Shown piece by piece: positions 40,347 to 49,867 of a stretch of DNA of 64,000 bases; position 1 is the stretch's first letter; every line of letters starts with the position of its first letter. The notes beneath the pieces were generated by a model, which saw nothing but the letters and a program-made list of their open reading frames with translations, made no database searches and was not told the origin of the DNA. Origin of the DNA: Mycobacterium sp. E740. Its GTDB lineage: Bacteria > Actinomycetota > Actinomycetes > Mycobacteriales > Mycobacteriaceae. The translations under genes were made by a program, and so were the position numbers. The stretch lies in assembly GCF_001672895.1 (NCBI RefSeq), contig NZ_LZKP01000107.1, positions 17,173 through 81,172 on the forward strand, given 5' to 3'.

Positions 40347-41330
40347 GTGTTGACCTCAGCTACCCATGCCGTCGCGCGGCGGATCGTGCCGCTCCTCGCG
40401 TTCGTGGCGGTCGCCTGCCTCGGCCTCAATGCGGGACCGGCGGTGCGGCTGGCCAGCGACGCGAACCCGTTGGCCGGGGCGCCGTTCTACGTCAACCCGA
40501 CGTCCGCGGCGATGCGCGCGGCGCAGAGCGCCGAGCCGCCGAGCCCGGAGCTGACCGCGATCGCCAACACGCCGCAGGCGTTCTGGGTCGTCCCGGGTCC
40601 GTCCGCCTCCCGGGTTGCCGGCTACGTCGGCGACGCCCACGCCGCCGGCGCGATACCGGTCCTTGCGCTCTACGGGATTCCGCACCGCGACTGCGGCAGC
40701 TTCGCGGCGGGCGGCCTCGGCTCCGACGCGGACTACCGGGCCTGGATCGACGGCATCGCCGCCGGCATCGGCTCGTCGCGGGCGGCGGTCATCGTCGAGC
40801 CCGACGCCCTCGCCATGGCCGACTGCCTGTCGGACGACCAGCGCCAGGAACGCTACGACCTGATCCGCTACGCCGTCGAGACCCTCACCCGCAACCCCGC
40901 CGCGGCGGTCTACGTCGACGCCGGCCACTTGCGGTGGCACAGCGCCGAGGACATGGCGTCGCGACTCAAGCAGGCGGGCGTCGACCGCGCTCGCGGATTC
41001 AGCCTCAATGTCGCGAACTTCTTCAGCACCGAAGACGAAATCGGTTACGGCGAAGCCATTTCCGGGCTGACGAACGGTTCGCACTACGTGATCGACACCT
41101 CGCGCAACGGCGCCGGCCCGGCCGACGGCGAGCTCTACTGGTGCAACCCGGGGGGCCGGGCGCTGGGCACTGCGCCCACGGCGGCCACCGCAGGACCGCA
41201 CGCCGATGCCTACCTGTGGATCAAGCGTCCCGGTGAGTCCGACGGATCATGCGGTCGCGGTGATCCAGCCGTGGGCAGCTTCGTGAACCACTACGCGATC
41301 GAACTCGCTCGCAACGCGGGCCGGTCCTAG
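40347..41330 (+). CDS. celA1: Secreted glycoside hydrolase family 6 endoglucanase (Rv0062-type)
   Basis: The 327-residue protein has a signal peptide or anchor (~11-35, ARRIVPLLAFVAVACLGLNAG) and a GH6 barrel with YGIPHRDC (Asp115) and VIVEPDALA (Asp153, the expected catalytic acid), and WIKRPGESDGSCG near the end. GH6 enzymes cut beta-1,4-glucan with inversion. M. tuberculosis CelA1 (Rv0062) lies just after dnaB-darTG; here it is ~24 kb from dnaB, so the block between them is largely an insertion or expansion. GTG 40347 was chosen for the signal peptide. No carbohydrate-binding module is seen. Confidence 0.87.
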   Translation: MLTSATHAVARRIVPLLAFVAVACLGLNAGPAVRLASDANPLAGAPFYVNPTSAAMRAAQSAEPPSPELTAIANTPQAFWVVPGPSASRVAGYVGDAHAAGAIPVLALYGIPHRDCGSFAAGGLGSDADYRAWIDGIAAGIGSSRAAVIVEPDALAMADCLSDDQRQERYDLIRYAVETLTRNPAAAVYVDAGHLRWHSAEDMASRLKQAGVDRARGFSLNVANFFSTEDEIGYGEAISGLTNGSHYVIDTSRNGAGPADGELYWCNPGGRALGTAPTAATAGPHADAYLWIKRPGESDGSCGRGDPAVGSFVNHYAIELARNAGRS

Positions 41331-41344
41331 CCGCCCCGCACCGG

Positions 41345-41935
41345 TCACCGGTAACCGAGGCTGGGCAGCAGCACGTCGTCGACGAGAGTCCGCACCGTCT
41401 CCTCTGTCGGCGGGCGCGCCGAAACCAGCGCCCGGAACACGAGGTAGCCGGGCAGCAGGTCGTAGATCTCGTCGCTGATCGCTGCCGCGTCGATCTCACC
41501 GCGCTCGACGGCCTCGGTCAGCACCTCGATGATCACGAGCTTGCGTTGATGCAGGAACTCGTCCTGCATCGCCTTCTTCAATCCGGGGTTGTGCGACATC
41601 TCGTTGAGCACCGCCCGCATGGTGCTGCCGTGTGCGCACGCCTGCCGGCACACGGATGCGCCGATCTCCAGTAGGTCGGTGCGCAACGAGCCGGTGCGGG
41701 GCGGGACGGCGGTGACGCGAGTGCCCTCGACGAACGCGGCGAGCACCAGGTCGGCCTTGGACGGCCACCGCCGATACACCGTCGCCTTGCTCGCTTTGGC
41801 CTGTGTCGCCACGGCTTCGACGGTCAACCGGTCGTAGCCGTGCTGTTGCAGCTGCTGCAGCGTGATCGCCAGCAGTTCTGCCTCGCGCGGGGTCCACCGC
41901 GATTCCCACGCGTCGGCCGCGGATTCCGTCGGCAC
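41345..41935 (-). CDS. TetR-family regulator of the mmpS-mmpL operon
   Basis: The 196-residue protein has a TetR HTH (~35-60, LTVEAVATQAKASKATVYRRWPSKADLVLAAF) and a helical C-terminal domain related to the TetR_C type with VCRQACAHGSTMRAVLNEM. GTG 41935 follows AGGGAGGGG; the long upstream frame is not used. A palindrome at 41964-41978 lies between it and the divergent mmpS gene, so repression of itself and the RND operon is likely. The inducer is probably a lipid or drug. It ends 14 bp from the GH6 stop, convergent. Confidence 0.85.
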   Translation of the reverse strand: MPTESAADAWESRWTPREAELLAITLQQLQQHGYDRLTVEAVATQAKASKATVYRRWPSKADLVLAAFVEGTRVTAVPPRTGSLRTDLLEIGASVCRQACAHGSTMRAVLNEMSHNPGLKKAMQDEFLHQRKLVIIEVLTEAVERGEIDAAAISDEIYDLLPGYLVFRALVSARPPTEETVRTLVDDVLLPSLGYR

Positions 41936-41963
41936 GCACCCCTCCCTTGTTGCGCTCCTAGAT

Positions 41964-41978
41964 ACGGTACCGTACCGT
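41964..41978. promoter_or_regulatory. TetR operator palindrome between tetR and mmpS
   Basis: ACGGTAC (41964-41970) and GTACCGT (41972-41978) are perfect inverted arms around one C, and the core ACGGTACCGT is itself palindromic. It sits 28 bp from the tetR start, within the divergent promoter region. TetR binding is inferred. Confidence 0.6.
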
Positions 41979-42047
41979 TTCATCCCTGGGTATGCACAGG
42001 CGCGCCCAGGACCAGATCGTGTTCGCCGGACATCGAAAGGCTTTCGG

Positions 42048-42494
42048 GTGAGCGGTTTTTCGGTCGGCAGGGTGATGAGGCAGCGATGGTCGGTGGTCGT
42101 GGCGGTCATCGTGGTCGCGCTTGTCGGCTTCAGCATCTACCGCCTGCACGGCATCTTCGGATCGAACAACGTCATATCCCGACCGGGCGCGGACGCCCTG
42201 GAGAACACCGGCTACAACCCCAAACGGGTGCTGTTCGAAGTGTTCGGCACCCCGGGATCGGTGGCCACGATCAACTACCTCGACGAGAACGCCGAACCCC
42301 AACGCGTCGACGACGCCCCCCTGCCGTGGTCGCAGACGTTGACCACCGATGAGCCGACGCTCTTCGCCGACCTGCGTGCGCAAGGGGACGGAACGAGCAT
42401 CGGCTGCCGCATCACGGTCAACGGTGTGGTGAAGGACGAGAGGTCCACCGACAAAGTGAACGGATACATCTCCTGCCTGGACAAGACCGCATGA
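42048..42494 (+). CDS. MmpS-family membrane protein
   Basis: The 148-residue MmpS-like protein has one N-terminal transmembrane helix (~14-34, [21 protein letters not shown]) and an outside beta domain ([25 protein letters not shown] ... [16 protein letters not shown] ... YISCLDK) with two Cys likely disulfide-bonded. MmpS proteins assist the partner MmpL in exporting lipids or siderophores. GTG 42048 follows GAAAGG; ATG 42075 is an alternative. It overlaps mmpL by 4 bp (ATGA). Confidence 0.88.
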   Translation: MSGFSVGRVMRQRWSVVVAVIVVALVGFSIYRLHGIFGSNNVISRPGADALENTGYNPKRVLFEVFGTPGSVATINYLDENAEPQRVDDAPLPWSQTLTTDEPTLFADLRAQGDGTSIGCRITVNGVVKDERSTDKVNGYISCLDKTA

Positions 42495-45400
42495 CCGAGC
42501 ACCGCCTGGAAGAGCGCCCAGAAGCGACGGTCGAGGGCACCCGGATGGCGCGCCTCATCCGCCGGCTGACGGTGCCGATCCTGCTGCTGTGGCTGGCCGT
42601 CGCCGCGCTGTCGAACATCGCCGCGCCGCAGCTGGAGGTCGTCGGCGCCGAACGCTCGGTGTCGATGAACGCGGCCGACGCCCCGTCGATCATGGCGATG
42701 CACCACATCGGCCAGGTCTTCGACGAATTCAAGTCCGACAGCGCCGCCATGGTCGTCCTCGAAAGCGACCAGCCGCTCGGCGAGGACGCACACCACTACT
42801 ACGACGGACTGGTGCGACGCCTGGCCCAGGACACCAAGCACGTCGAGCACATCCAGGACTTCTGGGGAGACCCGCTGACCGCGGGCGGTTCGCAGAGCAA
42901 GGACGGCAAGGCCGCCCTGGTACAGCTGTACCTTGCCGGAAACCAGGGCGAGGCGCTGGCCAACGAGTCCGTCGACGCGGTGCGCAGCGTCGTCGCGGAC
43001 TCCTCGCCGCCGCCGGGGCTCAATGTCTACGTGACCGGCGCGGCACCGCTCATCGCCGACAACTTCGCGGTCGGCAGCGCCGGCACGCACAAGGTCACCG
43101 CGATCACGTTCCTGGTGATCGCAGTGATGCTGTTGATCGTCTACCGGTCGATCGGCACCACGCTCATCGTGCTGGTGACGGTCCTGGTCGAACTCGCCGC
43201 GGCTCGAGGAGTGGTCGCGTTCCTCGCGAACGCCGGAATCATCGGGCTGACAACGTACGCGACGAATCTGCTGACACTGCTGGCGATCGCGGCCGGCACC
43301 GATTACGCGATCTTCGTCGTCGGACGCTACCACGAGGCACGCAACAAGGGCTTCGACCGAATCTCGGCCTACCACGACATGTTTCGCGGCACCGTGCATG
43401 TCATCGTCGGCTCCGGCCTGACCATCGCAGGCGCGGTGGCGTGCCTGTACTTCACCCGGCTGCCGTACTTCCAGACACTGGGCGTCCCGGCGGCCATCGG
43501 TGTGCTCGTGACGCTGGCAGCGTCGCTCACCCTGGGGCCCGCGGTGCTTCTGATCGCCACCAGGTTCGGCCTCATGGAGCCGAGACGCAAGACCCGCGTG
43601 CGTGGTTGGCGTCGCATCGGCACCGCGATCGTCCGGTGGCCCGGCCCGATTCTCGTGGTCTCCTGCCTGCTCGCCTTGATCGGTCTGCTCGCCCTACCGG
43701 GTTACAAGACCAGTTACGACGCCCGCCCCTATTTGCCTGGTTACGCACCGGCGGTGGCCGGTTACGCCGCCGCGGAGCGCCACTTTTCCCAGGCCCGGCT
43801 GAACCCCGAACTGCTGATGATCGAAACCGACCACGACATGCGCAATCCGGCCGACATGCTCGTGCTCGAGCGCGTCGCCAAGAGCGTGCTGCACACGCCC
43901 GGTGTCGCGCTCGTGCAGTCGATCACCCGCCCGCTGGGGACGCCGATCTCCCACAGCTCCATCCCATTTCAGATCAGCGCCCAAAGTGCGAGCCAGATAA
44001 TGAATCTCAGCTACCAGAAGGCCCGTGGCGCCGACCTGTTGAAGCAGGCCAATGAGATCACCAACACCATCGACATCCTCAAACAACAGTTGGCACTGCA
44101 ACAGGCCAGCGCCGCGGCGACCCACGAACAGACCCAGGCGTTCCACGACACCGTCACGATCGTCAACAAGCTGCGCGACCAGCTGGCCGATTTCGACGAC
44201 CAGTTCCGGCCGATACGCAACTACTTCTACTGGGAACCGCACTGTTTCAACATCCCGATGTGCTCGGCGCTGCGGTCGGTCTTCGATTCACTGGACGGGA
44301 TCAGCGCCCTGAGCGAACAGTTCGGCACCATCACCGCAAGCCTCGACAAGCTCGATGCGCTGCAACCACAACTGTTGTCGCTGTTGCCCCCGCAGATAGC
44401 GATCCAGGAACGCAACCGCGACCTGACGTTGTCCAACTACGCGACCACGACGGGCACCAACACGCAGAGCGAGGAAGCGCTGCAGAACGCCACCGCGATG
44501 GGGCAGGCTTTCGACGCCGCCAAGAACGACGACACGTTCTATCTGCCTCCCGAAGCCTTCGACAACCCCGACTTCAAGCGCGGTCTGAAGTTGTTCCTCT
44601 CGCCCGATGGCAGAGCGGCTCGCATGATCATCACCCATGAGGGGACTCCCGCGACGCCCGAAGGCATCTCGCACATCGACGCGATCAAGCACTCCGCGTT
44701 CGACGCGATCAAGGCCACGCCGCTGTCGGACGCCAAGATCTACGTCGCCGGTACGGCCTCGACGTACAAGGACATCCAGGACGGTGCGAAGTACGACCTG
44801 TTGATCGTCGGGCTGGCCGCACTCGCGCTCATCCTGCTGATCATGATGTTCATCACCCGCAGCCTGGTCGCCGCGCTGGTGATCGTCGGCACGGTGGCGT
44901 TGTCGCTGGGGGCGTCGTTCGGGCTGTCGGTTCTGGTGTGGCAGTACATCTTCGGGTTCCCGCTGTACTGGATCGTGCTGGCACTGGCGGTCATCCTGCT
45001 GCTCGCGGTGGGCGCCGACTACAACCTGCTGCTGATCTCCCGGTTCAAAGAGGAGATCGGGGCGGGCCTGCGGACCGGCATCATCCGCGCGATGGCGGGC
45101 ACCGGCGGCGTGGTCACCGCGGCCGGGCTGGTGTTCGCGGCCACGATGTCGTCGTTCATCTTCAGCGACCTTCGGGTGCTGGGCCAGATCGGCACCACGA
45201 TCGGTCTCGGGCTGCTCTTCGACACCCTGATCGTCCGATCGTTCATGACCCCGTCGATCGCGGCGATTCTCGGCCGCTGGTTCTGGTGGCCGCTGAACGT
45301 ACGCCCGCGGCCGGCCAGCCGAATGATGCGCCCGTACGGAACCCGCACCGCCGTACGGGAGCTGCTGCACACTGAAGAGGGACAACCCGTGCAGCACTGA
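42491..45400 (+). CDS. MmpL-family RND lipid/siderophore transporter
   Basis: The 969-residue protein has the MmpL plan: helix 1 (~25-45), a porter loop, helices 2-6 with [16 protein letters not shown] (~268-283), a second large loop (~400-760, including a coiled-coil-like [18 protein letters not shown] segment) and helices 7-12 with [16 protein letters not shown] (~840-855). The two Asp-Tyr pairs are the proton-relay residues. Loop length and an MmpS partner match the mmpS4/mmpL4-mmpS5/mmpL5 type exporting siderophores or drugs. The cargo is unknown. Control by the divergent TetR is likely. Confidence 0.92.
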   Translation: MTEHRLEERPEATVEGTRMARLIRRLTVPILLLWLAVAALSNIAAPQLEVVGAERSVSMNAADAPSIMAMHHIGQVFDEFKSDSAAMVVLESDQPLGEDAHHYYDGLVRRLAQDTKHVEHIQDFWGDPLTAGGSQSKDGKAALVQLYLAGNQGEALANESVDAVRSVVADSSPPPGLNVYVTGAAPLIADNFAVGSAGTHKVTAITFLVIAVMLLIVYRSIGTTLIVLVTVLVELAAARGVVAFLANAGIIGLTTYATNLLTLLAIAAGTDYAIFVVGRYHEARNKGFDRISAYHDMFRGTVHVIVGSGLTIAGAVACLYFTRLPYFQTLGVPAAIGVLVTLAASLTLGPAVLLIATRFGLMEPRRKTRVRGWRRIGTAIVRWPGPILVVSCLLALIGLLALPGYKTSYDARPYLPGYAPAVAGYAAAERHFSQARLNPELLMIETDHDMRNPADMLVLERVAKSVLHTPGVALVQSITRPLGTPISHSSIPFQISAQSASQIMNLSYQKARGADLLKQANEITNTIDILKQQLALQQASAAATHEQTQAFHDTVTIVNKLRDQLADFDDQFRPIRNYFYWEPHCFNIPMCSALRSVFDSLDGISALSEQFGTITASLDKLDALQPQLLSLLPPQIAIQERNRDLTLSNYATTTGTNTQSEEALQNATAMGQAFDAAKNDDTFYLPPEAFDNPDFKRGLKLFLSPDGRAARMIITHEGTPATPEGISHIDAIKHSAFDAIKATPLSDAKIYVAGTASTYKDIQDGAKYDLLIVGLAALALILLIMMFITRSLVAALVIVGTVALSLGASFGLSVLVWQYIFGFPLYWIVLALAVILLLAVGADYNLLLISRFKEEIGAGLRTGIIRAMAGTGGVVTAAGLVFAATMSSFIFSDLRVLGQIGTTIGLGLLFDTLIVRSFMTPSIAAILGRWFWWPLNVRPRPASRMMRPYGTRTAVRELLHTEEGQPVQH

Positions 45401-45423
45401 TCGGAAGGGCGAGTCTTGGTGCG

Positions 45424-47058
45424 ATGACCTCCACCGCGAAGTCTTACGACGCGGGACCGACCGACAGGCCGGTGCTCGAGCAGACCATCGGTGCCAACTT
45501 CGAAGAGACGGTTGCGCACCACCCCGATGTCGAAGCGCTCGTCGACGTCGCTCAAGGCTTGCGTTACACCTACGCCGAACTCGACGCGGAGGTCGACATC
45601 GTCGCCCGCGGGCTCATGGCGTTGGGAATCGACAAAGGCGACCGGGTGGCGATCTGGGCGCCGAACTGCGCGCAGTGGACCATCACCCAGTACGCGACGG
45701 CGAAGATCGGCGCGATTCTCGTCAACGTCAACCCCGCTTACCGCACCCACGAACTGGCCTACGTCCTCAACCAGTCCGGAGCACGCGCGCTCGTCGCCGC
45801 GACGGCGTTCAAGACCTCCGACTACGTCGCGATGGTCGAGCAGGTACGACCCGACGTGCCGGCGTTGACCGACGTGCTCTACCTCGGGACCCCGGATTGG
45901 GATGCGCTGCGCGCAGGCGCCGCCGACGTGGCGCCCGACGCCCTCGCCCAGCGCATGGCCGACCTCTCGCCAAGTGACGCCATCAACATCCAATACACCT
46001 CGGGGACAACCGGTTTCCCGAAGGGTGCGACGCTGTCGCACCGCAACATCCTCAACAACGGCTACTTCACCACCGAGCTGATCAAGCTCGGCCCGGACGA
46101 CCGGTTGTGCATCCCGGTGCCGTTCTACCACTGCTTCGGCATGGTGATGGCCAACCTCGGCTGCACCAGTCACGGCACCACCATGGTGATCCCGGCGCCC
46201 GGCTTCGATCCCGGCGCAACGTTGACCGCGATCGAACGCGAACGCTGCACCGCGGTGTACGGGGTCCCGACGATGTTCATCGCGATGCAGAACCATCCGG
46301 AATTCGCCGACCGCGACCTGTCGACACTGCGAACCGGGATCATGGCCGGTGCGGTGTGTCCGGTCGAGGTGATGAAGCGCTGCGTCAACGACATGAACAT
46401 GTCCGAAGTGGCGATCGCCTACGGCATGACCGAGACGTCGCCGGTGTCGTGTCAGACCCTCATCGACGACGATCTGGAGCGGCGCACGTCGACGATCGGG
46501 CGGGTTCATCCGCACGTCGAGATCAAGATCATCGACCCGGACACCGGCGAGATCGTCGAACGTGGCGAGCCGGGGGAGTTCTGCACGCGCGGCTACTCGG
46601 TGATGCTGGGTTATTGGGAGGACGACGAAAAGACCGCGGAGGCAGTCGATTCCGACGGCTGGATTCACACCGGCGATCTGGCGGTGATGCGTGACGACGG
46701 CTACTGCAACGTCGTCGGCCGCATCAAGGACATGGTCATTCGTGGCGGAGAGAACATCTACCCCCGCGAGATCGAGGAGTTCCTCCTCACACACCCCGAC
46801 GTCGAGGACGCCCAGGTGATCGGGGTACCCGACGACCGGTACGGCGAGGAGACCTGCGCCTGGATCCGGATGAAACCGGGCCGGGCCGCCCTCGACGCCG
46901 AAGGCGTACGAGCTTTCGCGGCAGGCAAACTCGCGCACTACAAGATCCCGCGTTATGTGCAGGTGGTCGACGAGTTCCCGATGACCGTCACCGGCAAGGT
47001 GCGCAAAGTCGAGATGCGTGAGCGCAGCGTGGCGATGCTGGGACTCGACCCCCAGTAG
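45424..47058 (+). CDS. Fatty acyl-CoA ligase (FadD; AMP-binding)
   Basis: The 544-residue adenylate-forming enzyme has the phosphate loop YTSGTTGFPKGATLSH (~192-207), YGMTETSP (~331-338), WIHTGDLAVMRDDGY with the ribose-binding Asp, VGRIKDMVIRGGENIYPREIE hinge region, and TVTGKVRKVEM with the catalytic Lys near the C-terminus. It activates an acid to acyl-AMP and then acyl-CoA. FadD35-like sequence is suggested by the GANFEETVAHHP start. It begins 24 bp after the mmpL stop, so it may be co-transcribed with the transporter. Confidence 0.9.
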   Translation: MTSTAKSYDAGPTDRPVLEQTIGANFEETVAHHPDVEALVDVAQGLRYTYAELDAEVDIVARGLMALGIDKGDRVAIWAPNCAQWTITQYATAKIGAILVNVNPAYRTHELAYVLNQSGARALVAATAFKTSDYVAMVEQVRPDVPALTDVLYLGTPDWDALRAGAADVAPDALAQRMADLSPSDAINIQYTSGTTGFPKGATLSHRNILNNGYFTTELIKLGPDDRLCIPVPFYHCFGMVMANLGCTSHGTTMVIPAPGFDPGATLTAIERERCTAVYGVPTMFIAMQNHPEFADRDLSTLRTGIMAGAVCPVEVMKRCVNDMNMSEVAIAYGMTETSPVSCQTLIDDDLERRTSTIGRVHPHVEIKIIDPDTGEIVERGEPGEFCTRGYSVMLGYWEDDEKTAEAVDSDGWIHTGDLAVMRDDGYCNVVGRIKDMVIRGGENIYPREIEEFLLTHPDVEDAQVIGVPDDRYGEETCAWIRMKPGRAALDAEGVRAFAAGKLAHYKIPRYVQVVDEFPMTVTGKVRKVEMRERSVAMLGLDPQ

Positions 47059-47106
47059 TGAGTCGCTTCACGTTTGAGTTGCGGTGCTGCTGGAAATGGG
47101 TTGCTC

Positions 47107-47676
47107 ATGCCCACGCCACGAACCGCGGTACCCGCACGCGCGTTGCTCGGGGCACTCAGCGTCGTCGCGCTGTGCGGCTGTTCGGCATTCGAGAACAAGG
47201 CTGCCAACAGCGCGTCGACCTCCAGCACGCAGACGTCGGTGACCGCACCGCGAACCGAGGCCACCACCGCCGCACCCAATCCGCCGCCGTCAACGGAGCA
47301 GGGCCCGCCGATCGGAGACGTGTCGCTGGGCATCGACGACCGTGGCGATCTGGGCGAGATCGTCGTCGACAGCACCGGCCGCACGCTGTACGCCTTCTCG
47401 TCGGACCGGCCGAATGAGCCCGGCTGTTACGGAGATTGCGCCGACACCTGGCTACCGCTGCTGGCCGACGGACATCCCGCGGGCGGCACCGGCATCGACG
47501 TGGCCGCGGCGGGCACCGTGCCGCGCCGCGACGGCGGTACCCAGGTCACCTACCGGGGCAGCCCGCTCTATCGCTACGCCGGCGACAAGACGGACAAGGA
47601 CTCGAACGGACAGGGCCTGGGCATGTTCGGCGGCGAATGGCACGTCCTGACCAAGAACGGCCAACCGCTGGCGTAG
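47107..47676 (+). CDS. Lipoprotein with secreted COG4315-type repeat
   Basis: The 189-residue protein has a lipoprotein signal with lipobox LCGC (Cys ~24), then a Ser/Thr/Pro linker and a COG4315 domain: IVVDSTGRTLYAFSSDRPNEPGCYGDCADTWLPLLADG, then VTYRGSPLYRYAGDKTDKDSNGQGLGMFGGEWHVL. Two Cys (PGCYGDC) may pair or bind a ligand. Function of this repeat is unknown; it is frequent in actinobacterial lipoproteins. ATG 47107 was chosen over 47074 because it gives a proper n-region. It follows fadD by 48 bp. Confidence 0.85.
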   Translation: MPTPRTAVPARALLGALSVVALCGCSAFENKAANSASTSSTQTSVTAPRTEATTAAPNPPPSTEQGPPIGDVSLGIDDRGDLGEIVVDSTGRTLYAFSSDRPNEPGCYGDCADTWLPLLADGHPAGGTGIDVAAAGTVPRRDGGTQVTYRGSPLYRYAGDKTDKDSNGQGLGMFGGEWHVLTKNGQPLA

Positions 47677-47714
47677 AGCGGAATAGCCTCATCGGAACGG
47701 ACGTTGGTGCGCAC

Positions 47715-48545
47715 ATGAAGTTCGGGATCTCCACTTTCGTCAACGACGACGCCATCGACACGGTGACGCTGGCCCGCGCGATCGAAGAGCGCGGCTTCGA
47801 CGCGCTGGCGATCGCCGAACACACCCACATCCCCGCGAGCCGCGAATCCGCGTACCCGATGGGCGGCGACCTGCCGGGCATCTACTACCGCACGCTCGAC
47901 CCGTTCGTCACGCTCGCCGCGGCGGCCGCCGTCACCTCCGAGATCGAGTTGATCACCGGCATCGCGCTGCTCATCCAGCGCGACCCGATCATCACCGCGA
48001 AGGAGGCAGCCAGCATCGACCTGATCTCGGGCGGCCGGTTCGTGTTCGGCGTCGGAGCCGGCTGGAACATCGAGGAGCTGCGCCACCACGGCACCGACCC
48101 GAAGACCCGCGGCGCGCTGCTCGACGAACGCATCGAGGCGATCAAGGTGCTGTGGACCGACGAGCCCGCCGAGTTCCACGGCCGCTTCGTCGACTTCGAC
48201 TCGTCGTACCTGCGCCCCAAGCCGGTCCAGAAACCGCACCCGCCGATCCTGATCGGTGGCGACTCCGATGCCACCGTCAAGCGGGTGATCCGCCACGGGG
48301 CCGGTTGGATGTCCAACCCGCTGCCCGTCGACCGGCTCGCCAAACGCATCGACCAGATGCGCGAAGGTGCCGGCCAGGACGTCCCGCTGACGACGTTCGG
48401 CACGCCGATCAACCCGGAGTATTGGCGGGCTCTCGAAGACCTCGGCTACTACCAGGCGAACCTGCTGTTGCCGACGAAGCCGCGCGACGAGTCCCTGCGC
48501 CTGCTCGACGAGTTCGCCGCCAAGGTCGCCGAGTACCGCGGCTAG
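47715..48545 (+). CDS. LLM-class F420-dependent oxidoreductase
   Basis: The 276-residue luciferase-like protein has MKFGISTFVNDDAID, FDALAIAEHTHIP with the substrate-loop His, IDLISGGRFVFGVGAGWNIEELRHHG (~98-123) and KPHPPILIGGDSDATVKR (~175-192). Loss of a signal peptide and this pattern indicate a cytoplasmic F420H2/F420 enzyme. It is the second such enzyme in the window. ATG 47715 is 38 bp after the lipoprotein stop. A 13-bp inverted repeat 15 bp past its stop probably ends the transcript. Confidence 0.87.
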   Translation: MKFGISTFVNDDAIDTVTLARAIEERGFDALAIAEHTHIPASRESAYPMGGDLPGIYYRTLDPFVTLAAAAAVTSEIELITGIALLIQRDPIITAKEAASIDLISGGRFVFGVGAGWNIEELRHHGTDPKTRGALLDERIEAIKVLWTDEPAEFHGRFVDFDSSYLRPKPVQKPHPPILIGGDSDATVKRVIRHGAGWMSNPLPVDRLAKRIDQMREGAGQDVPLTTFGTPINPEYWRALEDLGYYQANLLLPTKPRDESLRLLDEFAAKVAEYRG

Positions 48546-48560
48546 AGCCCAGGGCTCGCT

Positions 48561-48605
48561 TAACTGGTGGATTACAGCCACCAGATGCGTGCAATCCACC
48601 AGTTA
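48561..48605 (+). terminator. Inverted repeat after the LLM oxidoreductase gene
   Basis: TAACTGGTGGATT (48561-48573) and AATCCACCAGTTA (48593-48605) are perfect 13-bp arms, with the flanking GCT/AGC also pairing past a one-base bulge. The 19-nt loop contains CCACCAG, which could pair with the left arm instead. It lies 15 bp after the stop and has no T-run. Confidence 0.65.
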
Positions 48606-48673
48606 GCGCGATACGAGTGCCTGGCAGGGTCCCGCCGTTTGTCGACGGGTGTCGAGTTCCTATGGTGACACCC

Positions 48674-49867
48674 ATGAGCAATGACGCTGACGCCGAACGC
48701 GTCGCCGAGCTGGCGCGCGGGGTCGTCGCCGAGCACGACCCGAAGAGCGTTCCGATCCCCGAATATCTCGGCGCCTGCTACGACGCGGGGCTGTCGTGGG
48801 TGCACTTTCCCGACGGGCTCGGCGGGATCGGGGTGTCGCGTGGCCTGCAGGCAGTTGCCGACCGCATCCTGCAAGGCGCCGGCGGCCCCGTGCCGCTCGG
48901 CTTGAATCCGATGGGCTACGGCATGGCGGCACCGACCATCCGCGAGCACGCGCAGACCGAGGACGTGAAGCGGCAGTGGCTGCGGCCCCTGGCAACCACC
49001 GAAGACCTGTGGTGCCAACTGTTTTCGGAGCCGGGCGCCGGCTCGGACCTGGCCGGCTTGGCCACGTCGGCAGTCCGCGATGGTGACGACTGGGTGGTCA
49101 ACGGTCAGAAGGTGTGGACCAGCCTCGCGCACCGCGCACGGTGGGGGCTGCTGCTCGCCCGCACCAATCCCGATGTGCCCAAGCACAAGGGGTTGACGTA
49201 CTTCGTCATCGACATGCACGGCGCCGGCGTCGAGACCCGGCCGCTGCGCCAGTTGACGGGGCAGGCGGAGTTCAACGAGGTCTACTTCTCCGACGCGCGG
49301 ATCCCGGACAAGCACCGCCTCGGGGAGGTCGGCAACGGCTGGAATGTCGCGATGACGACGCTGATGAACGAACGCACTGCGCTGGGCGGAAGCGGCAGCC
49401 GCCGCGGCGCCGGCACCATCGCCGACGCGACCGGGCTGTGGGCTTCGCGGCCTGAGCGCCGGACCGCGGTGTTGCGGGACCGGCTGACGCAGCTGTGGCT
49501 GCGTTCGGAGGCCCAGCGCCTCACCTCCGAACGGTCGCGTGCCGCCGCGACGGCCGGCGGACCGGGTCCGGAGGGGTCGATCGGAAAGCTGGTGGGTGCC
49601 GAGCTCAACCAGGACATCTACCAGTGGTGCATGGATTTCCTTGGGCCCGAAGGGCTGCTGTATCACGGCTATCAGCAGGGCCGCGGTACCGGTGAGCGGG
49701 ACTGGCAAGGGCCGATCCAGCAGCGGTACCTGCGCAGCCGTGCCAACACGATCGAAGGCGGCACGTCCGAGGTGATGCGGAACATCCTCGGCGAACGCAT
49801 TCTCGGCCTGCCCGGCGATCTGCGGGCCGATGCCGGGATGCCCTGGAAGGAGGGGCCGCGTGGCTGA
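48674..49867 (+). CDS. Acyl-CoA dehydrogenase FadE, alpha-type partner
   Basis: The 397-residue ACAD has the beta-domain QLFSEPGAGSDLAGLATSAVRDGDDWVVNGQKVWTS region (~115-150), substrate contacts FNEVYFSDARIPDKHRLGEVGNGWNVAM, and TIEGGTSEVMRNILGERILGLP near the C-terminus. It overlaps the next fadE by 8 bp. In mycobacteria, adjacent unequal FadE genes usually encode an alpha2beta2 heterotetramer acting on bulky acyl-CoAs such as steroid side chains. ATG 48674 follows the mmp/fadD block and the inverted repeat at 48561. The substrate is unknown. Confidence 0.88.
   Translation: MSNDADAERVAELARGVVAEHDPKSVPIPEYLGACYDAGLSWVHFPDGLGGIGVSRGLQAVADRILQGAGGPVPLGLNPMGYGMAAPTIREHAQTEDVKRQWLRPLATTEDLWCQLFSEPGAGSDLAGLATSAVRDGDDWVVNGQKVWTSLAHRARWGLLLARTNPDVPKHKGLTYFVIDMHGAGVETRPLRQLTGQAEFNEVYFSDARIPDKHRLGEVGNGWNVAMTTLMNERTALGGSGSRRGAGTIADATGLWASRPERRTAVLRDRLTQLWLRSEAQRLTSERSRAAATAGGPGPEGSIGKLVGAELNQDIYQWCMDFLGPEGLLYHGYQQGRGTGERDWQGPIQQRYLRSRANTIEGGTSEVMRNILGERILGLPGDLRADAGMPWKEGPRG

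Noticed and set aside
45019..46938. 639-residue minus-strand frame over mmpL and fadD
   Set aside because: Shadow frame; both plus-strand genes have complete family motifs.
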